NCBI GenBank assembly: GCA_027489295.1
Contig: JAIYAA010000351.1
Location: 1-15,395, forward strand
DNA length: 15,395 nucleotides
Source: Sphingomonadales bacterium
Lineage (GTDB): Bacteria; Pseudomonadota; Alphaproteobacteria; Sphingomonadales; Sphingomonadaceae
Reading direction: 5' to 3'
Part shown: piece by piece, positions 8,840 to 15,281 of the stretch
Numbering within the stretch: the first letter of the stretch is position 1
Layout: every line of letters begins with the position of its first letter
Notes under the pieces: generated by a model
What the model was told of the DNA's origin: nothing
What the model saw: only the letters and a program-made list of their open reading frames with translations
Databases searched by the model: none
Program-made: the position numbers and the translations under genes

Positions 8840-9622
8840 TCAGAGCGGGTCGGCTTTGCGAGTGCGCAGGCTGGCGCTCAGGGTGGAGTGGCGCGTCAGG
8901 CTTTCGTGCATGTGCCGGCGGGCCGCTTCGCGCGCGCGCACGGAATCCATGCGGATGATCGCATCGACGATCGCCTCATGCTCGCCGAGCACCTTGGCCG
9001 CATAAGATTGATGGGCCTCGCGCGGCTTGTCGCCAAGGTAGAGGGTGCGCGAGGGAACCAGGCGAAGGCCGAGGAATTCGACGAACCGCGGATAATATTC
9101 GTTCTGGGTGGCACGCGCGATCGCCAGGTGGAACGCGGCATCGGCCCGCGCCGCCGCCGCCGGGTCCGCCGCAACCGCCGCCATTTCGGCAAGCGCATCC
9201 TGGATCGCGCCGATGTCGGCGGTCGTGCGCCGGGCCGCTGCCAGTCCCGCCATTTCGGTTTCCACGGCCATGCGGATCTCGAGCAGCTTGATGACGTCGG
9301 CCAGTTCCTGAATCTCGTCGCGCGTGATCTGAAAGGCGCGATATTCTGCGGTTTCCGCGACGAACACCCCCGCCCCCTGGCGAGACACGGTGAGCCCGTG
9401 CGCCGTCAGCCGCGCAACCGCTTCGCGTACCACGGTGCGACTGACGCGCTCCGACAACGCGATTTCCTTCTGCGACGGCAACCGCGCACCGGCGGGCAGT
9501 GCCCCGGAACGGATCTGCGCTTCCAGCTTGGCGAACAGATCCTTGGTCAGCGATCCGGTCCGCACCCCCTCCCCGTCCCCAGACGAGGCTCGGGCGGCCT
9601 GGGCGTCATCCCTACTTGTCAT
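8840..9622 (-). CDS. FadR-subfamily GntR transcriptional regulator
   Basis: A 260-residue DNA-binding regulator. The N-terminal winged helix-turn-helix covers about 24-90 (LPSQKEIALSERVSRTVVREAV, then the wing GAGVFV). The C-terminal FCD domain has the usual metal-binding set: Asp161 and His165 in ADAAFHLAIA, His215 in LGEHEAIV and His237 in RRHMHES. FCD domains bind small carboxylates, and relatives (UxuR, ExuR types) control uronate catabolism, so a sugar acid from pectin is the likely effector. ATG 9622 was chosen because CGGAG lies six bases upstream; ATG 9646 in the same frame is an alternative. It is transcribed away from the DUF4861/DUF2264 pair and towards the receptor operon, a layout suited to control of both arms. 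Repression is likely but not shown. Confidence 0.9.
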   Translation of the reverse strand: MTSRDDAQAARASSGDGEGVRTGSLTKDLFAKLEAQIRSGALPAGARLPSQKEIALSERVSRTVVREAVARLTAHGLTVSRQGAGVFVAETAEYRAFQITRDEIQELADVIKLLEIRMAVETEMAGLAAARRTTADIGAIQDALAEMAAVAADPAAAARADAAFHLAIARATQNEYYPRFVEFLGLRLVPSRTLYLGDKPREAHQSYAAKVLGEHEAIVDAIIRMDSVRAREAARRHMHESLTRHSTLSASLRTRKADPL

Positions 9623-9704
9623 ACTAATCTCCGATGCGTACTCCATGGTCTATCACCGCTCCACCGGCCAGTCGATCCGGATGGGAGGATAGGGGGAGGA
9701 AGTT

Positions 9705-10685
9705 ATGCGATCACTTGCGCGTGGCCCCAGGACGATCGATGCACGGTTTGCGACGAGGAAGCCGCGCATGCTCCTCGCCGCATTGGGCCTCGCCCTCGCC
9801 GGACCGGCGCTGTCGCAGGACCTGCCGTCCGCCGAACGCCTGCCGCCCGTGGTGCAGCCGCTGCCGCCGGCGCCAGACCGCACGCCCCGCGCTGCCGTGA
9901 TGATCGCCGGCTATCGCCATGACGATCTTCTGTGGGAGAACGACAAGACCGCGCATCGCATCTATGCGCGCGCACTGGAGGCGGCCGAGCCACCCTCGGG
10001 CTCTGGCATCGACAGCTGGGGCAAGAATGTGCCGTGGCCCTATATGGACCGGCAGCTGCGCGCCGGGGATCAGCACGGCTATCATGGCGAAGGGCTGGAC
10101 TTCTATCATGTCGGCACCGGGCGCGGCGCGGGTGGACTAGGAATCTGGTACGACAACAAGCTGTGGACCTCGCGCAACTATCGCAGCCACCGGATTTTCA
10201 GGAAGGGGCCGGACACGGCCGACTTCGCGGTGGACTACGCCCCCTGGCCGGTCGACGTGGTTCGCAAGGTCTGGGAGACGCGCCGCTTCACGCTGCCGCT
10301 CGGCACGCATTTCACCCGCATGGTCTCCACCCTCCACTCGGATCGGCCAGGCGTGCTGACCGTCGGCATCGGCATCGGCAAGCGCCCCACCGGCGAAGGC
10401 GGCGAGCTGACGGTGGATCGGGCGCGGGGACTGCTTTCCTGGTGGGGCCCGGGCAGCCCGGACCATGGCCGCATGGCGGTGGCGATCCGCGTCGATCCGG
10501 CACGCATCGTCGATATCCGGCAGGATGCCGACAATTATCTCGTCCTGCTCCGGGTCGAGCCCGGCAAGCCTTTCGTCTATTATTCGGGTTCAGCCTGGAG
10601 CCTGGGCCAAGGCGGCTTTCGGACGCGTGCCGCGTGGGACCGCTATGCCGCCGCCCAGCAGCTAGACTTCACGCCGCCGCGCTGA
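9705..10685 (+). CDS. Exported DUF4861 family protein, putative pectin-oligosaccharide enzyme
   Basis: A 326-residue protein that I recognise as DUF4861, a family found near GH88/GH105 and rhamnogalacturonan enzymes; its reaction is not known to me. Typical motifs are HDDLLWENDKTAHRIYARAL (about 72-91), PYMDRQLRAGDQHGYHGEG, and GAGGLGIWYDNKLWTSRNY. The N-terminus holds a signal sequence (MLLAALGLALAGPALSQ from residue 22) behind a basic segment, so it is periplasmic or secreted. Two starts are reasonable: ATG 9705, right behind GGGGGAGGAAG, and ATG 9768, behind GAGGAAG. I kept 9705 because it supplies positive charge before the hydrophobic core. The gene diverges from the regulator across 82 bases and is followed 19 bases later by the DUF2264 gene, so they are probably one operon. 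It could act as a hydrolase, lyase or accessory protein. Confidence 0.85.
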   Translation: MRSLARGPRTIDARFATRKPRMLLAALGLALAGPALSQDLPSAERLPPVVQPLPPAPDRTPRAAVMIAGYRHDDLLWENDKTAHRIYARALEAAEPPSGSGIDSWGKNVPWPYMDRQLRAGDQHGYHGEGLDFYHVGTGRGAGGLGIWYDNKLWTSRNYRSHRIFRKGPDTADFAVDYAPWPVDVVRKVWETRRFTLPLGTHFTRMVSTLHSDRPGVLTVGIGIGKRPTGEGGELTVDRARGLLSWWGPGSPDHGRMAVAIRVDPARIVDIRQDADNYLVLLRVEPGKPFVYYSGSAWSLGQGGFRTRAAWDRYAAAQQLDFTPPR

Positions 10686-10704
10686 ACGGCCGAGGGAGCT
10701 TCGC

Positions 10705-11964
10705 ATGGAACGCCGCCATTTCCTGGCCGCAGCCGCCGGCGCCGGCGCGGTCGCAGGCACCGCCTCCGGCAAGGCGCAGGCTCACCGTGCCGCGCCCTCC
10801 GGCGCCGCCGATCGCCGCTACATGGTCGAACTGCTGACGAAGATGGCAGCGCCCATCCTCGGCCCCATGTCGCAGGGGCGATTGCAGAAAACGTTCCAGC
10901 CGGCGCTCAGCCCCAGTTGGGACGGCCGCAATCCCAAGGTGGCCTATCTGGAAGCATTCGGACGGCTGCTGTCGGGAATAGCACCCTGGCTCGCGCTTCC
11001 CGAAGACGGCACCGCGGAGGGATTGCGGCGCAAGGATCTGCGGCAAAAGGCACTGGCCAGCCTCGCCCATGCGGTCGACCCCGCCAGTCCCGACTATCTG
11101 TTATGGCGACGCGAGGGTCAGCCGCTGGTCGATTCCGCCTTCTTCACGCAAGCCCTGCTTCGCGCGCCAAAGCAGCTCTGGGAGCCGCTGGACGTCGCCA
11201 CCAAACGCCGCGTCGTCGTCGAGATCAAGCAGCTCCGGCGGGTCACGCCACCCTATACCAACTGGCTGCTATTCGCCGCGATGAACGAAGCCTTCCTGCT
11301 CTCGATCGGCGAGGACTGGGATCCGATGCGCGTGGATCTGGCAGTCCGCAAGGTCACCGAATGGTATGTCGGCGACGGCTGGTATGCAGATGGCCCGCGC
11401 TTCCATTTCGATTTCTACGGCGCCTATGTGCTCCACCCGATGCTGACACAGGTCCTGGACGTCGCGACGGCAGCGGGCAGCCGCATCGCCGGCCAGCCGG
11501 CAGCGCCGTTGCGCGAGCAGGCCTATCGGCGGATGCAGCGTTATGCCGAGCAGCTCGAGCGGATGATCGGGCCGGACGGCAGCTACCCGCCGATCGGACG
11601 ATCGCTGACCTATCGCACCGCCGTGCTCCAGCCGCTGGCGCTGCTGGCGCTTCGCAAACGGCTGCCGCCCTCCCTCCCCACGGGCCAGGTCCGCGCCGCG
11701 ACGATGGCCGCGCAACGGGCGATCTTCTCCAATCCGACGAATTTCGATGCGGCGGGATATCTGACGATCGGCTTTGCCGGGGCGCAGCCGGCGCTGGGGG
11801 ACGTCTATTCCAACGCCGGCAGCATGTATATCGCGGCGGAAAGCCTGCTGGCGCTGGGCCTCCCCGCGAACGATGCCTTCTGGGTAGACCCGCCGATCGA
11901 CTGGACCGCCAGAAGGGCCTTCGCCGGACGATCCTTCGCCAAGGATCATTACATCGAAGACTAG
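10705..11964 (+). CDS. Exported DUF2264 family protein, putative glycosidase
   Basis: A 419-residue protein recognised as DUF2264, a helical-toroid family. I recall, without being able to check, that relatives have been placed among glycoside hydrolases acting on glucuronides (GH154). Conserved-looking segments are PPYTNWLLFAAMNEAFLL (about 182-199), EWYVGDGWYADGPRFHFDFY (219-238) and GPDGSYPPIGRSLTYR (about 290-305), rich in the Asp, His and Trp typical of carbohydrate-active sites. The N-terminus MERRHFLAAAAGAGAVAG is a twin-arginine-type signal, so the protein is probably folded before export. GAGGGAG six bases upstream supports ATG 10705. It follows the DUF4861 gene by 19 bases, and both should be expressed under the divergent regulator. 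Removal of a uronic acid or debranching of rhamnogalacturonan fits the context but is inferred. Confidence 0.85.
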   Translation: MERRHFLAAAAGAGAVAGTASGKAQAHRAAPSGAADRRYMVELLTKMAAPILGPMSQGRLQKTFQPALSPSWDGRNPKVAYLEAFGRLLSGIAPWLALPEDGTAEGLRRKDLRQKALASLAHAVDPASPDYLLWRREGQPLVDSAFFTQALLRAPKQLWEPLDVATKRRVVVEIKQLRRVTPPYTNWLLFAAMNEAFLLSIGEDWDPMRVDLAVRKVTEWYVGDGWYADGPRFHFDFYGAYVLHPMLTQVLDVATAAGSRIAGQPAAPLREQAYRRMQRYAEQLERMIGPDGSYPPIGRSLTYRTAVLQPLALLALRKRLPPSLPTGQVRAATMAAQRAIFSNPTNFDAAGYLTIGFAGAQPALGDVYSNAGSMYIAAESLLALGLPANDAFWVDPPIDWTARRAFAGRSFAKDHYIED

Positions 11965-12049
11965 GCGCTCCCCATTCTGGATAGCGGCACCCAGCAAGGC
12001 AGCCCCGTTGGCCTTCCTGGCGTTTTGGGCCAATCCCCCGTCGCTCTCC

Positions 12050-12187
12050 TCAGCCGGAGACGCCATAGGGCCAGGGCCAGGCGGTAGCCAGCAACTCCGG
12101 CAAGATCCGCGCCGCGAAATCCTGCGTATCGACGCCGTCGAACAGGTATCGTGCCTTCCTGCTCGCTCCGGTAAATGCGTAGATGCT
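12050..12187 (-). pseudogene. Possible C-terminal gene remnant
   Basis: On the - strand an open stretch between two stops reads like a normal protein tail (ARYLFDGVDTQDFAARILPE...) and ends at a TGA (12052-12050). It has no start and no ribosome site, and stops abruptly where the rhamnosidase-like remnant on the other strand begins. I do not recognise the family. The 85 bases between the DUF2264 stop and this remnant hold nothing I can support. Confidence 0.2.
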
Positions 12188-12216
12188 TCAATCGCCAGCG
12201 ACGAACTCACTCGGCT

Positions 12217-12480
12217 TGGGAGGCGCGCGTGCCGACGATCCGCGGGCCGGTGGTGGTTCGCTGGCGGGGTGGCGCGACGCCTCGGCTGATGTTGCAGATC
12301 CCGGGGAATGTGCGGGCCGATCTCATCCTGAGACTACCGATGCCTGGGATGGCGGTGGCGCGGGTGCAGGGGCCCGGCGCCGTGCGGGTGCTGGAGATCG
12401 AAGGTGAAGTCTTGTCTTGCGACGATCTGGGTCCGGGGCGCCATGTCGTGGACGTTGCGAGCAGCGGTGGGGCCTCGTGA
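12217..12480 (+). pseudogene. Orphan C-terminal end resembling an alpha-L-rhamnosidase
   Basis: From about 12217 to the TGA at 12478 the frame encodes some 87 residues (EARVPTIRGPVVVRWRGG..., then IPGNVRADLILRLP and a beta-rich tail). This resembles the small C-terminal beta domain that closes GH78 alpha-L-rhamnosidases, where a PRGPV-VRW segment is followed by a TVPANV-type segment. The catalytic part, about 700 or more residues in that family, is missing. An ATG at 12175 would give a 101-residue ORF, but its first 14 codons read as unrelated sequence and no good ribosome site precedes it. A rhamnosidase would fit the pectin locus, suggesting that a once functional gene was deleted from its 5' side. 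The family call rests on resemblance only. Confidence 0.45.
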
Positions 12481-12502
12481 CGCCTGGGCCAGGCCCGGAA
12501 CG

Positions 12503-12540
12503 CAAGCAGGCCCCGGCGCTGATGCGCCGGGGCCTGCTTG
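12503..12540 (+). terminator. Perfect 17-bp hairpin terminator
   Basis: CAAGCAGGCCCCGGCGC (12503-12519) and its exact complement (12524-12540) enclose the loop TGAT. The hairpin begins 23 bases after the stop of the rhamnosidase-like remnant, where its terminator would be expected. No T-run follows, but such GC-rich perfect stems are common terminators in sphingomonads. Confidence 0.65.
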
Positions 12541-12637
12541 GGTGATGTTTGGTTGCGGGGGCAGGATCCGTGAAACGAATTCCATCACGCTCAAGAACTT
12601 GTATTACAACCATTGTTTTATGATTCCGCCGGCCAGC

Positions 12638-12655
12638 ACCCCCATCTGTACCCCC
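12638..12655. repeat. Paired ACCCCC blocks resembling integrase arm sites
   Basis: ACCCCC-ATCTGT-ACCCCC resembles the closely spaced TACCCC/TACCCCC blocks just upstream of the truncated integrase at 15214-15233. Short GGGGGT repeats of this type often lie beside P4-type integrase genes as arm-binding sites. It could mark a second, lost integrase or the other edge of the same element. Confidence 0.3.
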
Positions 12656-12719
12656 GCCGTCCGTGGGATTCGATAAAGCGCCTTCAATCCTCGACGAGTA
12701 GATGTCGTGATCGCAGATG

Positions 12720-12747
12720 TTCGTCCAAAGGCTTGCCTTGGGACGAA
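12720..12747. repeat. Interrupted inverted repeat
   Basis: TTCGTCC and AAGGC pair with GCCTT and GGACGAA across one A-G mismatch and a very short loop (TT, or CTTG if the closing pair opens). It lies in gene-free DNA and could be a structured RNA element, a terminator without a T-run, or a mobile-element end. Confidence 0.35.
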
Positions 12748-12802
12748 GCCATCATTCTCGAACGCAGTCGCGATCGGCAGGTTTTGGATTGAGCGGTCAT
12801 TC

Positions 12803-12826
12803 TCTGGCTGCGCGTGGCCAGCCAGA
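12803..12826. repeat. 8-bp hairpin in gene-free DNA
   Basis: TCTGGCTG and CAGCCAGA enclose an eight-base loop. There is no T-run on either strand, so a terminator role is doubtful. Confidence 0.3.
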
Positions 12827-13163
12827 AAAAGAGAAAGGTTCGTCTTCATCTCTGCAGTTAGGGGCGACCCATAGCGAAGCATTTGCGCGCCGTTCCTGCT
12901 CGCCCAACACCGATAAGATTGTTGTATGATGGCGGCGGGTGCGGGGGTGCAAAACGCCGTCGCGGCCCGGTTGGCTACGGTGGCATGCTTCACGATCGAG
13001 TGCTTTAGGCAAAATCCGCACGGTTTGCGTCGAGACAAACTGCTTTCCACGTGCGATCGCAAATCGTGCCGACCGATCCGTTTCGTACGGCTAACCCATC
13101 GCATGGTGGCTGGTCGGAGGCCCATCTCCTACACGACGCTTGGTCGTTGTTTCTGGGGGACAT

Positions 13164-13226
13164 ATGACGCCGAATTCGGAGACTCGCGCCTTTGCAAAAA
13201 GCCTCCGCAGCAGGCCCGCGGCGTGA
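13164..13226 (+). CDS. Possible 20-residue leader ORF coupled to the kinase start
   Basis: ATG 13164 follows GGGGGACAT and opens a 20-codon frame (MTPNSETRAFAKSLRSRPAA). Its TGA overlaps the GTG proposed as the kinase start (GTGA at 13223-13226). Such an overlap is typical of translational coupling. Alternatively this is the true N-terminus of the kinase thrown out of frame by a small indel. I cannot decide between these. Confidence 0.3.
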   Translation: MTPNSETRAFAKSLRSRPAA

Positions 13227-14712
13227 CGTTCGCCGATGACGTGCTCGACGATGCCTGGTTAAGCCGGACCAAACGCAGGCTCATCCAGATTGACGAGGGT
13301 CTGGCACTACATCTCGCCACCCTTGACGGGGAAAACGACCAGTGGCTGGTACTGAGCGCGCGGTGGACCGCAACCGATGCGTGCAAGTTGATCGACCAGG
13401 AGGCCCGGCTCGCTGGCCGACTCGATGCCGCCTGGGCACGCAAGCCGCTTGGCTTGATCCGATCGGCAGAGAGCCTCTCGCTAGTCTATGCGGACGACGC
13501 CCGGCGACCGCTGCGCAGCCGCTTCGCCGACACGGTCTCGATCGGTACGTTTCTCTCGATCGCGTGCGCGGCGGCGACAGCACTCGGCCACGCGCATGCC
13601 GCGGGGTTGATCCACCGCGTCGTGACACCGACTAACCTTCTGATCGCCGCCGACGACAGCATCCGCCTGACCGGGTTCGGCAGCAGCGTGCTGCTGGGGG
13701 ACCCCGCGGTATTGCCCGTCTGGCGGGACCATGTCCTGCCGTATGCCGCGCCGGAATCCGGAAGACGCAGTTGCGCGCCTGACCATCGCAGCGATCTCTA
13801 CTCCCTCGGCGTCACCCTGTATGAGCTGCTCACCCGTCGCTTGCCGCTTGCGGCGGGGTCGTCGGCGGAATGGCGGCATGCGCACGCCGCGATCGCAGCG
13901 GAGCGCCCGGAGCTTGTCCGGAGTGACGTGCCCGCCATGCTGGCCGAGGTGCTGCTCAAGCTGCTCGCCAAGGATCCGGCGGAGCGATATCAGAGCAGCG
14001 CCGCACTCCATGCGGATCTAGCACAATGCCGCGCGGAATGGCACGCCGGCGGCACGATCGGCCGCTTCGAGCTCGGCCGCGCCGATGCCTATGTCGTCGG
14101 CGAGCGCAACCAGGCGCTGTTCGGGCGGGATCCCCAGATTGCAGCGCTTGCCCGCGCCATCGGCCGCGTGACCGACACCGGGCGATCCGAGCTCGTGCTG
14201 ATCGCGGGCGCGGCCGGGATCGGCAAGTCCGCGTTGGTGGGCGCGCTCCCGCCGAGTCAGCCGCCGCTGCGCTATTCTGCCCAAGGGAAGGCCGAGCAGT
14301 TGCAATCTACCGCGCCCTATTCGCCTTTGGCGCAAGCATTGCGCACGCTGACGCTGCAATTGATCAGCCGCGATCAGGACGAAGTCGATCGCGTCCGAAC
14401 GGCGCTGCTCGCGGGCCTGGGCGGCCATGGCCGGCTGATCGTCGATCTCGTTCCCGAGACCGAGTTGCTGATCGGCGCACAGCCCGCGCTTGGCGAGCTT
14501 CCGGCGCCCCAGGCGCTCGCGCGGATCCATACCGCGCTCGCGCAAAGCTTCGCCGCCTTCGCGCAGGATGGCAGCCCCCTCCTCCTGTTTCTTGACGACC
14601 TGCAATGGGTGGACGAGGCGAGCGAAACGTTTCTACGCAAGCTTCCGTCCAAACTTCCGGCAAACATTCTCCTCGTCATCGCCCATCGCGACGAAGCCGA
14701 CCATCAGCTGAC
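13223..14712 (+). pseudogene. Truncated kinase/ATPase signalling protein (first ~500 residues)
   Basis: This is the N-terminal third of the large class that joins a serine/threonine-kinase-like domain, an AAA ATPase module and, in full-length members, a sensor histidine kinase (often over 1,500 residues). The kinase-like domain covers about 1-270, with GLIHRVVTPTNLLI and RLTGFGSS at the catalytic and metal loops, PYAAPES, and DLYSLGVTLYELL. The catalytic Asp of HRD is Val (residue 133) and DFG reads GFG, so activity is doubtful. The ATPase shows Walker A GAAGIGKSAL (about 328-337) and Walker B LLLFLDDLQW (Asp458/Asp459). Family-like sequence stops near HRDEADHQL, where DNA antisense to the integrase begins. 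The frame stays open to 15289 but that tail is not protein-like. The GTG start is tentative; the frame is open further upstream to 12926. Confidence 0.75.
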
Positions 14713-15184
14713 GTCGAGCGCGCCGCGCGCTTCCACGGTCCGAACCATCGCCAGCACGTCAGCGCTGGTGATAGACCGAAGCGGCCGATCGCCGATCGCC
14801 GATCACCGGAAACGCGTCGCGCTCAAGCCGCGTCATCAGCCGCCTGGCATGTCCTTCGTCGAGATTGCTCTCGCGGTTCTCATGCCAGGCCCGCGCCGCC
14901 TGTTCGAAGGTCTTGCCTGCTGGCGACTTGTTGCTGGCGCCGGGGTCCCTGCCCTGCCCCAGCGCCACCCTGGCCTCGGCGCGGCGCAGCCGCGCCTCTG
15001 CAAGGCTGAGATCGGGATAGCGGCCAAAGGAGAGCAGCTTCTCCTTGCCGTCGAAGCGGTACTTCATCCGCCAGAGCTTCGAGCCATTGGGTCGGACGAG
15101 GAGGTACAGGCCCTCGCCGTCGGCGAGCTTGTAATCCTTTTGCCGCTTGGTCGCGTAGCGGACTTCGAGTTCCTTGAGCGCCAT
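14704..15184 (-). pseudogene. P4-type tyrosine integrase, frameshifted and truncated
   Basis: The - strand from ATG 15184 encodes the N-terminal part of a DUF4102-type phage/island integrase: MALKELEVRYATKRQKDYKL, GEGLYLLVRPNGSKLWRMKY, EKLLSFGRYPDLSLAEAR, GRDPG, then the core-binding domain FEQAARAWHENRE...RLERDAFPVIGDR. Just after this the frame breaks at three tandem copies of a 7-bp unit (14784-14804). With one copy removed it continues as PLRSITSADVLAMVRTVEAR and GALDVS, exactly as expected in this family. The sequence then ends at about 14704 where the kinase fragment begins, so the catalytic domain with the Arg, His and Tyr residues is missing. About 160 of the usual 400 residues remain. 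The enzyme cannot be active. Confidence 0.85.
14784..14804. repeat. Three tandem copies of a 7-bp unit (GCCGATC) breaking the integrase frame
   Basis: GCCGATC is repeated three times without interruption. Two copies would keep the integrase in frame (VIGDRPLRSITSADV); the third adds seven bases and shifts it. This is the signature of replication slippage or a tandem duplication. Confidence 0.8.
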
Positions 15185-15237
15185 CTGGGGGTACTCCGCT
15201 GGGGTCGCGGCGATTACCCCAGAAAATACCCCCAAAA
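15185..15237. promoter_or_regulatory. Cluster of GGGGGT blocks upstream of the integrase
   Basis: CTGGGGGTAC (15185), CTGGGGTC (15199), TTACCCCA (15214) and TACCCCCAAAA (15227) crowd the 50 bases before the integrase start. Arm-type binding sites for integrases of this family often sit here as short G-rich repeats near the attachment site. The exact att core cannot be seen. Confidence 0.35.
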
Positions 15238-15281
15238 GCAAATCGACGTCCTGGCGTTCGGTGGGGTCCAAAGAGGCGCAT

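Larger units (their letters stand above)
12541..13163. other. Gene-free stretch with hairpins and AT-rich boxes
   Basis: About 620 bases with no convincing gene. The longest frame, on the - strand (12604-13125), lacks any recognisable domain and its composition is irregular. What can be seen is a perfect short palindrome TTGTATTACAA (12599-12609), paired ACCCCC blocks (12638-12655), an interrupted hairpin (12720-12747), an 8-bp hairpin (12803-12826), and TTGTATGATGGC (12922-12933). Base composition is less GC-rich than in the flanking genes. It looks like leftover DNA at an island boundary. Confidence 0.5.

Noticed and set aside
9614..9625. AGTATGACAAGT (- strand) as an operator for autoregulation
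   Set aside because: It contains the preferred start codon of the regulator gene, so the match may simply reflect the coding start; kept only as a weak relative in the motif finding.
11269..12210. A 313-codon - strand frame over the DUF2264 gene
   Set aside because: It is antisense to a gene with a good start, signal peptide and family motifs, and has no recognisable domain itself.
12604..13125. A 173-codon - strand frame in the gene-free stretch
   Set aside because: There is no domain, no good ribosome site and no neighbour supporting it, and it runs through the hairpins and G-rich blocks. It is probably chance, though a remnant cannot be excluded.
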